Assembly: GCA_011037195.1 (NCBI GenBank)
Contig: JAAEAF010002581.1
Span: 1 to 64,000, forward strand
From: Triatoma infestans
Taxonomy: Eukaryota > Arthropoda > Insecta > Hemiptera > Reduviidae
DNA: 64,000 nt
Direction of reading: 5' to 3'
Below the pieces are notes generated by a model. The model saw nothing but the letters and a program-made list of their open reading frames with translations. It searched no databases and was not told the origin of the DNA. Position numbers and translations under genes: made by a program. Positions 10,610 through 22,372 of this stretch are shown piece by piece. Numbering within the stretch: position 1 is the stretch's first letter; every line of letters begins with the position of its first letter.

Positions 10610-10969
10610 TATACTATATTAATTGAAATTGAAATGAAAGATTTCCTGCTGTCGTTAAAGTTGGACGCGTAGACACAGTGTTTACCAAATTTCATGTCGA
10701 TCAGCCATGTTACCTTCCCAGAGGAGAGGTCTCCTACCTATGGTGCCGTCATCTATCCTATCACAGTAGGAGAGACGGCCAAATGTAATGTATTTGTATT
10801 TTGTTTCTGGAATAAATGAGAATGTCTTTATTTTGAAAAATAACATTTTTTTTATAGATAATAGTAGTTGACATATGTTTTATAAGCATTATCTCTTGTA
10901 ATATATCTCCTATATTTTGATACAGGGCATAACTTTGAAATGTGCGTCATCTCTCCTAGCTTTACCCTA

Positions 10970-12440
10970 TTAATAAAAACAGGGTAGATATTAATATCAC
11001 CAATAGTCCTCAAAAAAATTGGAAAATCAAAATAAACATTTATCTATAAATATCATTATTAATAAAGAGATAGCATGTAATAGAGATCAGAATTATAATT
11101 TATAATGATAATTACCATTTTTATAGCACGGATTACTTGATCTAAATAGGGCTTCTAATCGCCCCTGTTTAAAAACCCAATAATTTTCCCACCTGATGAA
11201 GATTCTGCAGTTTAAAATCAGATCAGTAAATCCTAATAGGAATGCACTGGAATCCATTACCAAAATTAATCAGATCGTATTTTAAAGCAATAAATTTGTG
11301 ACACGAATTCAATAATAATATAATTCAAACTAATTAAGATTGAATTTATGAATAGAAAAATTAATATTGCAGCGGCATATATTGTGGGCCCAATCATTCT
11401 TTAGACTAAAATATTTGGTCTTCTTTGGTGGATTCACTTCATTCTTCCCCGTTGCTTTTGTGTGGGGACATTTAATGTCAATCCCAGGAGCCTATGGCTT
11501 TACTTTCGAAGATATGGACGCAGAAATATAAGAAAAGAATGTTTAGTGATGAGTCTGCAACAATTATTATCCCTAAAACCAATTCCTCATGTGAATCAGA
11601 TGTAGATCTGACAATTTGCTCTCATACGCTCGTACTAAATTTCGCAATACAGATATTAAATTTGAATTAAGAAAGTAGTAAAATTTGAAATAAGTTACTT
11701 CGGAGCACTTATAATGTTTTTTGATTAAATGTTTGAAATTTTCAGAAAGTAAATTTGAAATTTTTTTTTGTCCTCAAATCAGGGGGTTGTGTTGCATTTC
11801 AGTTGCAACACTCTGCATAACCTTTTAGCCTTGCCATATTATGATCTCATTAGGCACGTTATTCTCAATCAAAAGCAAGGACAGTCAGATTGTAAAAATA
11901 TTCACATTAATTCCTTCACGCAGTTCACTTTTACAAAAATAATTAAAAAAAAAAAAATGTTACATGTGCGTTAACATGCAAGATTTTTCTATATAGTAAT
12001 GTTTAATGTCCAATTTATACTTGATATGGCACAAAAAAAAACTATGTTAACATATGTAATATGGTGGAAAAAAAAAGCATAGTAACATCACTTATTACAA
12101 GTAAAATTCATGTTAAATATTTTTATAAAAATTATATATTTATATGTGGGCGATATTCAAATAAAATCAACATTTACAAGGTCTTTACCAAATTTGGAGT
12201 GTTTTTTTTCTATATATATATTTTTTTTTATTAGATAATTTATACACCTCTTGTTGAAATTGTGTGCTACTGTAAATTTACAAACTAGCATGTTTGTATT
12301 GACACATTAATACTTAATGTATATATTGCAAACCATTCACCCGTATATTCAGTTTAAAAAGCATTTAAAAAATGATTAAACGTTTATAATTATTCAAAAT
12401 ATGATTGTTGAAATTTAAATATGTATAAAACACATTATTA
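10970..12440. other. Unassigned AT-rich stretch
   Basis: No coding or repeat family was recognised. It contains short poly-A/T runs and a small TA tract near 12210. Confidence 0.5.
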
Positions 12441-12580
12441 TACAGTATCGAGCTTTCGACCTGGAGCCAGGTAGAAATCTCAACGTCCTCAACGTACATT
12501 CCTCTCCAAATCTAAAGGGCTCCTGAAGAAGGGCACCAACGGTACCCGAAACGTAAAGTAACAAAGAATTCTTTTTCTTT
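12441..12580 (+). mobile_element. Penelope-like fragment with hammerhead-like motif
   Basis: GAGCTTTCGACC at 12449 followed by the motif CTGAAGA-A-[stem]-GAAAC at 12523-12552 is the pattern found at the ends of Penelope-like retroelements. The stem is gggcacc/ggtaccc with one mismatch and an AAC loop. The bases after GAAA (CGT) give the short self-complementary word ACGT, comparable to ACCGGT in the other copies. No supporting stem I is evident here. Confidence 0.5.
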
Positions 12581-12885
12581 TAAAAACTTCTGTGGCCATT
12601 GCCGTACAAACTTACCTCATTATAATTTTAAGGTCGGACTATTTGAATACTATTATTATTTATCAATTGGAAAACTGATTTCACCATTATGATAAATTTA
12701 TTACTGCTGCAACTCTCACAGTTCAAATTGGCAATTTTTTTAAAATAGTCTAAATGTTTAGTGAATAGTTTTCGATCTTCCACTAACGATTGCGAACCAC
12801 ATATTCCACCTCTAAAGTGCAATAATTTCAATATTTATTATATACTTGTATCTTCTAAATAATATTAAACAAAATTAAATATTGA
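12581..12885. other. Unassigned stretch
   Basis: A 67-codon minus-strand frame at 12628-12831 has no recognisable motif. It lies between two Penelope-like pieces and may be part of the first one. Confidence 0.35.
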
Positions 12886-12959
12886 AAACGTGGCTGGGTC
12901 CGCAATGCTGGATAACATCCGGTATTTTATCCGTTGTAGCATGCATATTGGTTTTGTTC

Positions 12960-12997
12960 TTGACCGGTTTCGGATATTCATCCATCGTCAGAGCAAA
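12960..12997 (-). ncRNA. Hammerhead-like motif, left arm
   Basis: On the minus strand: CTGACGA (12985-12991), T, a 4 bp stem GGAT/ATCC with GAAT loop, GAAA, then the palindrome ACCGGT ending in GTC. This matches the hammerhead core CUGANGA/GAAA/UH. An extra U precedes stem II and stem I is weak. Confidence 0.45.
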
Positions 12998-13713
12998 TTC
13001 ACCAAGTTCGTGTAGAGAGTACACTTCAACGAAATGTTTCTGTTACACTCACATATGTTGGTTGTAAAATCTCCTACCGTGCCCTATTAAAAATACCTTT
13101 ACAAATGCCACCCATCTCTCTCAACATATTCTTAATGTAATTTAAATATAAATTAATATCATTTAAAATAAGTATGATAAATAATAACGCACAAATTTGA
13201 TTTCCTTTATTACTAATTTAAAATCATCTCCAATTTGCTGTTTGCTACCACCTTCTTACATATCAATTTACTTACATGTTCTCTTATATTAACCCTACTT
13301 CTTTTTCACATTTATTTCTTACTTGTACAAACTTTTCACTATCCATAAACTTTGCATTGCTTTTCTTTAAAATTAATCTATTAATTGCCTTTCCTTAAAA
13401 TTTATCTAATCTTATTAGTACAGTTTACTCCTGAAATAACTTATCCTCCCCTCCAATGAAATGACTTGGTAAAACACTGAGCATGCTTAACAACCGTCTT
13501 AAAATTTAGTTATAAAGTATTCTTCAAAACATGCTATTTATTACACACTATTTTCTAATGCCTAATCACAATTAATAATAATTTCACTTTGTCATGAAAC
13601 ACACACATGTAGTAACATAACCTTATAACCTTCCCACATACATACAACCAACAAGTGTGAGTCTACAGAAACATTTCGTTGAAGTGAACTCTCTACACGA
13701 ACTTGGTGAATTT

Positions 13714-13752
13714 GCTCTGACGATGGATGAATATCCGAAACCGGTCAGGAAC
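13714..13752 (+). ncRNA. Hammerhead-like motif, right arm
   Basis: CTGACGA at 13717-13723, then T, GGAT-GAAT-ATCC, GAAA at 13737-13740 and CCGGTC to 13746. It is the mirror of the motif at 12960-12997. Stem I would have only two pairs (CT with AG) before a mismatch, so activity of a monomer is doubtful; a dimer through ACCGGT is conceivable. Confidence 0.45.
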
Positions 13753-13796
13753 ATAACCAATATGCATGCTACGACGGATAAAATACCAGAAAATTA

Positions 13797-14110
13797 GATA
13801 TGTTGCTAATATTCCGAATTTAAGAAATTCGATTGATCAAAAGTGCGTACCTACAGAACTGTTTTTCTTACATCTTCTGATGATTTTCTCGAAAACGGCT
13901 TCAACAATTTTCTTTAAACTTAGAATAGTAAACAATACTTGCAACACATACAATACAACCTTTATTTGAAACATTTCTCAAAAAAAAATTATTTAAGATG
14001 GTATTTTGGATTTCATGAGCAATCTTTTTGTGGGATAGTTCTTGTAAAGTAGTTTTGGGATAGGGACAATTACGAGGAAGTTCTGTGAGTGTTTTATATC
14101 AGATTTTTTT
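13797..14110 (+). repeat. Repeat A copy 3, diverged 3' part
   Basis: It shows 'gaaaacggcttcaacaattttctttaaact', 'ctttatttgaaacatttctc' and the end 'aggaagttctgtgagtgttttatatcag' followed by Ts. About one sub-repeat plus the 3' end survive. Confidence 0.65.
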
Positions 14111-14123
14111 TTCAATTTAAGTT

Positions 14124-14362
14124 CAGGGAAGGGAACAGCTAAGTGGTTAGCGTACTGGACTCCCATGCGGAAGTTCGAGTCCAGCTTGCTACCCTTAGAT
14201 TTTTTCTTCCTAGGAGCCTCTTATAGCTCACTGTCCGGTGATGGACAATGTTGTCTGTAACAAGTGAACACTGTCCGGAGGCCGGAAGTGCATTGAGAAG
14301 ACTCCGTACGCTAATGACCATAGTATAGATGTTGACGCGCCTTAAATAAAAAAAAAAAAAAA
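14124..14362 (+). mobile_element. tRNA-derived SINE (family 1)
   Basis: The head reads 'acagctaagtggttagcgtactggac' with B box 'agttcgagtcc' at 14172. The body holds the two-fold 'cactgtccgg' motif and 'cattgagaaggactcc'-like words, ending 'gttgacgcgccttaaat' and an A tail (14348-14362). It is close to full length. Confidence 0.88.
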
Positions 14363-16080
14363 CAATTTAGAGTCCCAGTACAACAAATTCCAAGTCACCC
14401 ATTAGTTTGACCCAAAACTGTTAGATTTATGGGGTAGAAGTACCCAGAAAAACAAATTCATTGAAACTAATACAATCATTTATGGTTTCATTTTGTGTTT
14501 TTATGTCGGCACAAAATATTAATCGTCTGTAAACTGTGAATATGCAAAATTGAGAATAAGAACGGACGTGTACGATGATGAGTTAGAATTTGCAAAGGTA
14601 CAGATTTTTTTTTTGTTTTTAACCGAAAATTGCGTGTTTGTAAATTGTAATATATAGAGAAAGTATTTTAAAAACCATTAAAACATTTAAAAATTCTGAA
14701 TTAGATAGCATAATTGTTGGAAACATTGTTCCCATTGGAGGTAAATTACGTATGCACTACTAAAAATAGCCTCCCATAAATTAGATTGAATGTTCCTTAA
14801 TAATTATAAAATAATTTACATGGCAAATTTTATTAGAGAATTATTTTAACCAAACTGGTTTATAACATAATTTATTTAACCTAAACAAAGGTCAATATTG
14901 TTAAATTCTTCATTTACAAATTCAATATTATGGTAATAAATTATTTATTGGTTTGGCGAATATAAAATAAATTACTAATATATTAAATATAATTGCTTTA
15001 GTAATCATTTTAAAGCCTGTGGAGTGATAATACTGTTGCTAGTAAGAAGACTAAGAGTGTATCTTACTAGATTCCACAAATACCTGCTGACAGCTGCCAG
15101 TAACTCTAATTGATACTTGCTAACTACATCTTATAATTATCCTGTTGTATAAATAAAGAAAACATCGCTGAATAAGTAGCGGGATTTTAATTTAGTGCTA
15201 TTAGCTACTGTAAGTTTCTTTATTGGCTTTATATTACTAAATTGCTTTTGACTCCAAATTGCCCCAGGTTTCTCTTAATTTAATAAATATGTCTTCCATT
15301 GTGTGTGTATGCGAGTGAGAGAGTGTGTGGTGAAGGGATAGGGATTGGAGGGGGATTTAGAAGAGTGGGGGAACAAATGATCTCAAATATGAAAAAATCA
15401 CTGGTAGCTCAAACCTGGTTACGTACCACCATCAAATATGTGGGTTTTCTGTTAAAACAATCAGAAATGCATTTTTATTTAATGGTTGTTCGATTTTTTT
15501 TTTGCAATTGTTTCGCTAAATCACCAGCGATATTTTTTAAACATCACAAATATATAGTTCTATCGCTTTATTTTTTTTAACATTGAAAATGTTTTATGGT
15601 TGGTTATTTCATAGAAATCGTGATATCTTCCACCGAATGAGTGCCGAACATTTACGGAGACAGTCGAACCAATTACCTACATTAATAAAATTATACTGTT
15701 TGTATTTTGTGTAATCAATTTCGAATTCATCAACTCTGTGTTTGGTACCAACGTATAACTTGTGAAATACAATAAAGTATTGTTAAAAATTAACTCGGCG
15801 TGAATTTTTATTTTTTTTGCCTTTTCTTTAATACAATTAATCTGTGTGATTGAAATTATGAAACTAAAAAAAAGAAGCTTTAACATATTCTCAAGTGGGA
15901 TAACCAATAACCAAGAATTTGTGTTTTATTTTTGTGTTTACTTCTATTATTTTATGGACAGTGTTATAAAAAGATAAACATTTTCAATGACTTTTTCGTG
16001 AAAAATCGTTTTTTATTTAAAAAAAAAATGTTCCAGGTAAATGGAGAGGAGGGAATTTTCCAGTGAGTAAGGTGCCACTT
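14363..16080. other. Unassigned AT-rich stretch
   Basis: A purine/GT-rich patch at 15299-15375 gives a spurious open frame. No other feature was recognised. Confidence 0.5.
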
Positions 16081-16099
16081 TACACACTAGAGTTCATTC

Positions 16100-16735
16100 A
16101 TCCCCCCTTTGGATGATCCAGAGGGCCGCAGACGGTGTAGCTGAGAATCTAGTTATTCTCAACCCTCTTTTGGCGACGGCAAGGTCTTCTTTGGCGAGAT
16201 CCATTTGGTCAAGCTGGATATTATGGAGGCGTTCAACAGTCTAGATCATGGGCGATCGAGCGCATCCTGCGTGCCCGAGGATTCCCTGAATCCTTTATTG
16301 TTTATATACTAAGCGGTTACACTCATGGCAGTACACGATTTGAGGTGAAGGGCAGGTCTAGTAAGGACGTCATCCTTCGAAGGGGAGTGAGACAGGGTGA
16401 TCCTCTATCGCCTTTGATTTTTAATCTGGCGGTGGATGAAATCCTATCTTCTATTCCTGAGGAGGTGGATGTCCTCTTGAAAGGCGAGCGCGTATCTTGC
16501 TTGGGATTTGCAGATGATTTAGTCGTTGTAGCTTCTTCCAAGTTGGGGATGAGCTTAGCACTCCGTAAAATAGAGGAGACAGCGTCTGGTCTGGGCCTTT
16601 TCCTTAACCCAAACAAGTGTCATGCTCTCTCCTGTATCCCTGATGGACGAACCCCAATTTCGGTTGGGGGGACTACCACTCGGACAATTGTCTGCGGTTT
16701 CCGAGTCGAGATATCTTGGAGGAGTGGATTTTGAT
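16100..16735 (+). pseudogene. R2-type reverse transcriptase, palm region
   Basis: The segment 16160-16330 in mixed frames gives R2-like text (VKLDIMEAFNSLDHG, ILRARGFPESFI). The frame 16345-16734 carries GVRQGDPLSPLIFNLAVDEIL at residues 14-34 and GFADDLVVV, with the catalytic aspartates at 16513-16518. At least one frameshift precedes it, near 16230, and another follows near 16700. The enzyme would perform target-primed reverse transcription of its own RNA in the nucleus. This copy cannot make a continuous protein. Confidence 0.85.
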
Positions 16736-17890
16736 CCGCGTGGAGCCAAGTCTGTCGAATTTGATGTTTCGTCGGCGTTGGAGAACTTCTCCCGGGCGCC
16801 TCTGAAGCACCTCAGCCGCGGCTGGTTATCCTGCGGACATTTTTCATTCCCAGATTTGTCCATGGTCTTGTCTAGGCAACGTCACCTACAGAAGGCTGTT
16901 GCAGCTGGATAGGCAAGTTCGGCGGTATGTCCGCACGTGGCTTCGCCTTCCCAAAGATATGGCCCTCGGCTACTTCCATGCTCCGTCTAAAGACGGTGGA
17001 CTTGGGATCCCGTCCTTTAGGACGGTGTACCTGAGCTCACTGACCGAAGGATTGGGAGACTGGAACCTCCGAGTATTCCCCAGCGAGGGCGGCACGTGCA
17101 CGTGCCGTGTTCAGCGCAAGCTGGCCTGGGCGAAAGGAGCGTTGGAACGATTCGGGATCCTGGTCGATGGTCCTCGGTCTATCGAAAGGGATATTGTTCG
17201 TCCCTGCTTCACGCTTCAGTGGATGAGTTCGAGCTGCGGGAATCTTCGAAATCCCAAAGCTCGACTCGGTGGATTACCAATGGAAGTGTCGGGGTACCGA
17301 GAAGGGACTGTGTGCAGTACACACTCGTCCACAGTAACTGCCTACCAGCTAGGATCAGAACTTCAAGGGGTGTACGAAGAGAGTCGATGCTGGCAAATTG
17401 CAGGAGGAAGAGACATCTGCCCATGTCATAAGCGTTGTTTTCGAACACATGGTGGTCGAATACTACGGCACAACGCTTTATTCAATATGTTGGCCGCTAG
17501 ACTGCGCTCGAAAGGGTGGCAGGTGGAGCAAGAGCTAAGTGTGCAGATGTCTATCGGCCTCCGCAAGCCTGATATCATTGCTAAAGGCAGGGATGGCGCG
17601 CTGGTGTTAGACTCCCAGGTTGTCAGCGGTTCTAGGTCATCATTAGACCTGGCGCATGAAAGCAAAGAAGTAATACGCTGACAACTCGGATCTGGTAAAG
17701 GCTATTGCGACCAGATTCGAACTCTCCATCGGGTTAGTGGAATTTACTTCCGGAGTGGAGTTTGGTCTCCGCGATCATACGCGGAACTTATTTCATTTGG
17801 GATCCCTCAGTGGGGACTCCATGTGGGGTGGATACTCGTGTGTTACAGGACTCCCACACGAACTGGACAAGGTTCAACCAGATGACGTGA
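16700..17890 (+). pseudogene. R2-type thumb, zinc knuckle and restriction-like endonuclease
   Basis: After a shifted segment (16700-16895: YLGGVDFDPRG, then FIPRFVHGL in another frame) the frame 16899-17681 (260 codons) reads LRLPKDMALGYFHAP and KDGGLGIPS, hallmarks of the R2 clade. Near residues 170-190 lies CPCHKRCFRTHGGRILRHN, a knuckle-like region. The endonuclease follows with RKPDII..LVLDSQVVS, the PD-(D/E)xK-like signature. After its stop another frame gives GVWSPRSYAELISFG, the usual R2 C-terminus. There are at least four frame disruptions overall. Confidence 0.85.
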
Positions 17891-18320
17891 TTGCGGGATG
17901 ACGGGGGATCTCTAGCGTCCGGTGAACGTCAGTACATCAGGTGAGAGATACCCACTTGCCTCGGACATCTCCTGGAGGAGTGGATTTAGATCATCACTGG
18001 ACTGCTGGAGCACTGAAATTCATCCTTACAATCACTACATCATATACTTTATCAGACATCACAAAGAAGGCATCACTTTATGACTCTGGACATCAGGATA
18101 ATACGGACTTGGACTTCATTCTTACAATTATCACCATTACTGGACTGCTGGAGGACATTTATCTTGGACACTACATCACACTAAACTTCATAAGAAGACA
18201 GAGGACATCAGGACGTCAGGATAGAAAGGACAGACAGCAACCCTCCAGGACTCTAAATTCGTCGTGGGAACTCAGCGTAAACAGGATGCGCGAGTCCTCA
18301 CCTGTCGCAAATATATAATA

Positions 18321-19659
18321 ATAAAAAAAAATTGCCTACACAAACAAGCAAGTATAGCAACTGAAAGAGAATTGTAACAAGGATTTTATTCTTAGCGTTA
18401 AAGATTACATATTTTCCAGCTCTGCGGACCCAATCACAACAATGACATTTTTTTGTCTACAACAGTTAACACTATTTTAAATAAAAAGGCAAGTTGTAAT
18501 TGATCAGTGGTCAAGTCATCACCATGTGATTCCGTTAGCTTCTGCATGACAGAATATTGTTGGAAAATTTTTTTTTACTCGCCGAACAGCTGATTTAACA
18601 AATGCGCAAAACTTATGCGCAAAGGCCTATTTTGAACCTGTTTCTGATCTGTACATAAATTATTTTACGTCTCTAATGAACGACGAATTAATTTATAATC
18701 ACTCAGTAATTATACGTCTTGGTTTCTTGAAATAAAAAATTGAAAAATTATCTCATTAGTAAGCCTTTATTTTAATAATAAGCTGGATTTAGTAGGACTG
18801 TATTTATTTTTTAATTTTTTTTTTTACTTCCATTTGTGTTTTATTTGTCCTTGATTATCTCATTGCTGGAGTAGTAGTATTTTTTTTTTATATACAGAAC
18901 TTGTTGCACCGAAATAAAGTAGTGGTACATTAATATTGTGTGTGCTTAAGTGTGTGTGGTGATTATATATCCATAAGTGTATGTATATGACTTGTGGTGT
19001 TTGTATTTATAAGGGTATTTTATATTGGAGGGCGCCTTGTTATATGTATGTGCAGCATACTACTACTAACCACCATATAACAACAACAACAACAACAGAC
19101 TAACAGACGTATGGCCTACATATATATATAGATATAACTAACTACAGTAGACACTTCCCTATATGGGCAGCGACCTCACCTTCACTTCTCTTGGCTGATT
19201 GAGTATTATAACAACATCCACAAAACTATTTCAACATCCACCATCTCTCATAAAAAACAGCGCACGCACACACACACACCCATAAACACTTTTATTTTAC
19301 ATCATCATCTTTATAACGTTTATTAATAAAAACAGGTTTATGTTTCAATAAAATGGAGCTCGTTGTTCTATAAAATCAAAAACGTATTTTTTTATGCAGC
19401 ATGACTAGAAGAACAAACTTTTGTTTTAAGTTTTAATAAGTCACGGACATTGAAAAGTGAAGATGTGTGGACCATCGATTGATTACCACTCATACGATGT
19501 CCATTGTCATTAAAGACCTGATAACCCCGTTACAATATTAAAATTACGTACTCTTTTGGTATAGCAGTGGTTAAACAATCTTTTCTTCGCGTGAACCACT
19601 CGAGTTAGTGTGTGTGTGTGTGTGTGTGTGTGTGAGTGAGTGAACAAAATATCTCAGCA
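18321..19659. other. Unassigned stretch with microsatellites
   Basis: It contains (CAA)5-6 at 19080-19097, a (CA)n patch near 19266 and (TG)n at 19605-19634. No gene was recognised. Confidence 0.55.
19605..19634. repeat. (TG)n microsatellite
   Basis: About 14 TG units, interrupted at the end by gagtgagtga. Confidence 0.9.
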
Positions 19660-19727
19660 TGCTAAAATGAAAAACCGCAGCATGCTCAAACTATGCTAAA
19701 ATGAAAAACCGCAGCATGCTCAAACTA
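19660..19727. repeat. 34 bp tandem duplication
   Basis: Two identical 34 bp units sit head to tail (19660-19693, 19694-19727), each running from tgctaaaatg to gctcaaacta. Perfect identity suggests a recent slippage or duplication event. Confidence 0.9.
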
Positions 19728-19741
19728 TGGCCGCATCTGAC

Positions 19742-19930
19742 ACGCATGATTTCAGAAGAAAATCCATCAATCGAAAGTGCGATTTCACTGAATAGTTTTG
19801 TTTATCCCAGTTTTCGCGATTTTCACTAAAACGGCTCCAACAATTTTTCTTGTTTAATTTCATATACTATTTACCTACATAAATATCTAACACTTTTATT
19901 TGAAACATTTTCCACCGAAAAATTGATTTT
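19742..19930 (+). repeat. Repeat A fragment preceding a full copy
   Basis: It matches a sub-repeat ('gaaagtgcgatttcactgaatag', 'ttttcgcgattttcactaaaacggctcc', 'cttttatttgaaacatttt'). It stops where the 5' end of the next full copy begins, so two repeat A elements abut here. Confidence 0.7.
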
Positions 19931-20938
19931 CACTTTTTCTTACTCCTAATATAAGAGGAAGTATTGTAATCGTGTCAAATTTTCGATATCGACTTTTCAC
20001 CGGAAATATCCGTTTTGAGGTCCCTTGAGATCAAAAAAGTGGTTTTTAGCAAATGGTCTGTGTGTGTATGTATGTATGTGAACAGCATAGCTAAAAAACG
20101 AAAAATCGTAGAAAGTTCGAACTTGATATTCCAATTAGTTATCACCATGGGATCCAACAGTGGGTCATCTGTCAAAATTCCTCAACTGGAAGTACCACTT
20201 TACTAGCTGTTTTTTTTTCACGTTTTTGAGATTTTTTCAAAAATTGTTCCAACGATTTTCTTCAAACTTGTTATATCAACTACACATACTAACAGCTACA
20301 ACTTTTATTTGAAATATTTCTCCGGGAAAATTCATTTAAGATCACTTCTGGGGGAGGGGTGGGGTTAGGTTTTCATCTAAAGTGCTATTTCGGTTTATTA
20401 GACAATTCTGCCATCTAAATAGTGTTAATTAGAATTAAATATGCTGTTTAAATTCCGAGTTTGTAAAAAGTCGGATAACCGGAAGTGCATTTACTTTACC
20501 AGTTTACTAAACGATTTTTTCACATTTTCACGATTTTCTCAAATGTGGCTCCGACGATTTTCTTGAAACTTATAATATAAACTAAACATGCAAAGATCTA
20601 CAATTTATTTTAAAACATTTCTCTGGGAAAATTCATTTAAGGGCACTTTTAGGGGAAGGGTGGTGTTGTTACAGCTTCCTCTAAAGTGCTATCATAGTTG
20701 ATTATACAATTCTATCATCCAAAACAAAATTAATTAGAAATAAATAGATGGCCAAAATTCCAAGTTTTAAGAACTTAGTAAACCGGAAGTGCGCTTTTAC
20801 TGAACAGTTTTTTTTTTCAGTTTTCGACGAATTTCATTAAAGTTGGTACATATACAAACTATAAAATTCGTCAATTATAATTTTGAGAACTGGAGTAAGA
20901 GAAAGTTGTGTGAGTGTTTCACATTAGATTTTTTTGTT
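19931..20938 (+). repeat. Repeat A copy 4, near full length
   Basis: It begins with the 5' hairpin (cttactcc-taatataagagg), has the (tg)n patch at 20058-20078, the 'gaacagcatagct' phrase at 20080, and three sub-repeat starts ('ctggaagtacc' 20187, 'ccggaagtgca' 20480, 'ccggaagtgcg' 20782). It ends 'ggagtaagagaaagtt' and 'gtgtgagtgtttcaca' near 20925. Confidence 0.9.
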
Positions 20939-22186
20939 TTGATGGGAAACATAGCGTTAAGCTTGTTACTACAATACAATGCTGCCAACTATGTAATATT
21001 AATATACAGAATAGATTTTTTTAATTTTTTTGTAATTTTCTGGCAACCACAATACTTAAAATATCTTGGAAGTTAAGGAAGTAATATTTAGTAAAAATAC
21101 TGTCTTAAAAAAAAAAAAATCCAGAACTGTGAGAGTTGCAGTAAAAGCAGTGTATGAGTGTTTAATGCCAGATATATATATATATTTGAGACAATGGAAC
21201 AATTTTCTTAATAATAACCTGACATGATATATGATACAAATTAAAACATGCACGAATATGTACACATTTTCTTCCAATTATGCTAAATTATTTAACCTTG
21301 TAAAATAATACCAGCCCCTCCTTTGCCTCAAGATATAAGAATAAAACATACAAACCTTTCAGAAATAAATATATAAATAAAAAATTATCATAAATAGAGT
21401 AAAATTTATTTTGATTATTAATATAATTTAATTTATAAAAAAACAAAAATTCATTTTTGGTTCTCAAATTATATACATCCATTTAGATTATACAGTATGA
21501 TAAGCAAATATTTAATATAAAGTGTGGGAGTTATTTAAAATCTTCGGTATTATTAGTAAATAACAGTTTGAAGATAGCAGATCAGAGAGATACGTATCTT
21601 CTAGCATCTTATTATTTTTGTTTGTATTAACTAAATTGAGAACCTATAATTTTTTTTAATTTTTGCTTGTATTTTGAATTAATGTTAGTCAATTAATTAT
21701 TTTGAAATTAATCAGTTTTTTTTTTTTAATTAGTTGTTCAACATTCTTGTCAAATATTTTTAACTTGTTCTGTGGGTGTTTGAAATCTAAAAAGTGTTCA
21801 ATAGTTTCATGCGGTATTCATTGTTTATATCTTAAAGTTTGTTGTGAGGATAATTATTCTTTTATTATTTAAACAGTTTTCATGCCTGTTATTAAGGAAA
21901 GTGCCTAACGGATAATCTTTTTTAAGTTGAGTTTTCACTAGAAAAACTGGTTTTAAAAACTCTTGAGTAAAAAAAAAAAAAAATTGGGGGGGGCGATTTG
22001 TCTTCATTTACCCCACAGAAGAAAATGAACTAGAAGGTGTCCCAAGCCTAATAACACGAATAATGTACTGATACCCCCAACAAGTCATACAATACATATT
22101 TAGCCTATAGAGATATTATTCAATATATGTAACTACAAAGGCATTGGCCTATCTACAACAAATTTAGTTTATATTTCAATAATTTG
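20939..22186. other. Unassigned very AT-rich stretch
   Basis: Only short low-complexity frames are present. A small TA tract lies at 21171-21184. Confidence 0.5.
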
Positions 22187-22372
22187 GGATGGAATTAACT
22201 CAATTCCAAGCTCGCTGGACTGCCTCGTGGGTTTGAGATCAGTGCTACCATTAGATTTTCTGTTTCTAGGAGCCTCTAAAACCCATTGCCCGGTGATAGG
22301 GAGTGCTGTCTGTAACGATGCTGACAAATACTCCGAGATGATAGAGTTGAGCCTCTTAAACTAAAAAAAAAG
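22187..22372 (+). mobile_element. tRNA-derived SINE (family 1), diverged
   Basis: The head is worn ('ggaattaactcaattcc', 'gtgggtttgagatc'), but the body is readable: 'ttctgtttctaggagcctct', 'cattgcccggtgatagg', 'gttgagcctcttaaact', then A9. Confidence 0.75.

Larger units (their letters stand above)
9649..10967. mobile_element. TA-flanked TIR element (Tc1/mariner-like) carrying a nested LTR structure
   Basis: The perfect 20 bp inverted repeats GGGTAAAGCTAGGAGAGATG lie at 9649-9668 and, inverted, at 10948-10967. Each is bordered by TA (9647-9648 and 10968-10969), the signature of Tc1/mariner insertion. The element is ~1.3 kb and encodes no transposase, so it is non-autonomous. Its interior holds two inverted LTR-like arms and a Gypsy RT scrap described separately. 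A further related word (aggagag) occurs near 10733 and 10770. Only one copy is visible in this window. Confidence 0.75.
12886..13793. mobile_element. Non-autonomous Penelope-like element with inverted arms
   Basis: Two arms of about 150 bp, 12915-13065 and 13645-13793, are near-identical inverted copies. Each contains 'acgaacttggtgaatttgc', the hammerhead-like core and 'catgctac(g/a)acggataaaatacc'. The ~580 bp core between them matches, in inverse orientation, the core of the element at 47638-48203. No RT or GIY-YIG nuclease frame is present. Inverted LTR-like arms with hammerhead motifs are known for Penelope-like elements; assignment here is inference from that architecture. Confidence 0.65.
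16081..18320 (+). mobile_element. 5'-truncated, decayed R2-clade non-LTR retrotransposon
   Basis: The coding remnants at 16100-17890 follow the R2 order: RT palm, thumb, CCHC-type knuckle, restriction-like endonuclease, and C-terminal tail. They are followed by a ~400 bp non-coding 3' part. The flanks are not 28S rDNA, and the last bases before 18330 are A/T rich. The element is more GC-rich than its surroundings, as expected for a younger insertion or one from a different base-composition regime. Confidence 0.85.

Noticed and set aside
15299..15580. Plus-strand frame starting in a GT/GA-rich patch
   Set aside because: Low-complexity composition and no domain; the start is TTG/GTG-like, not a supported ATG.
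16345..17681. R1 or telomere-specific element
   Set aside because: The KDGGLGIPS block, the CCHC-like knuckle and the restriction-like endonuclease after the RT place it in the R2 clade.
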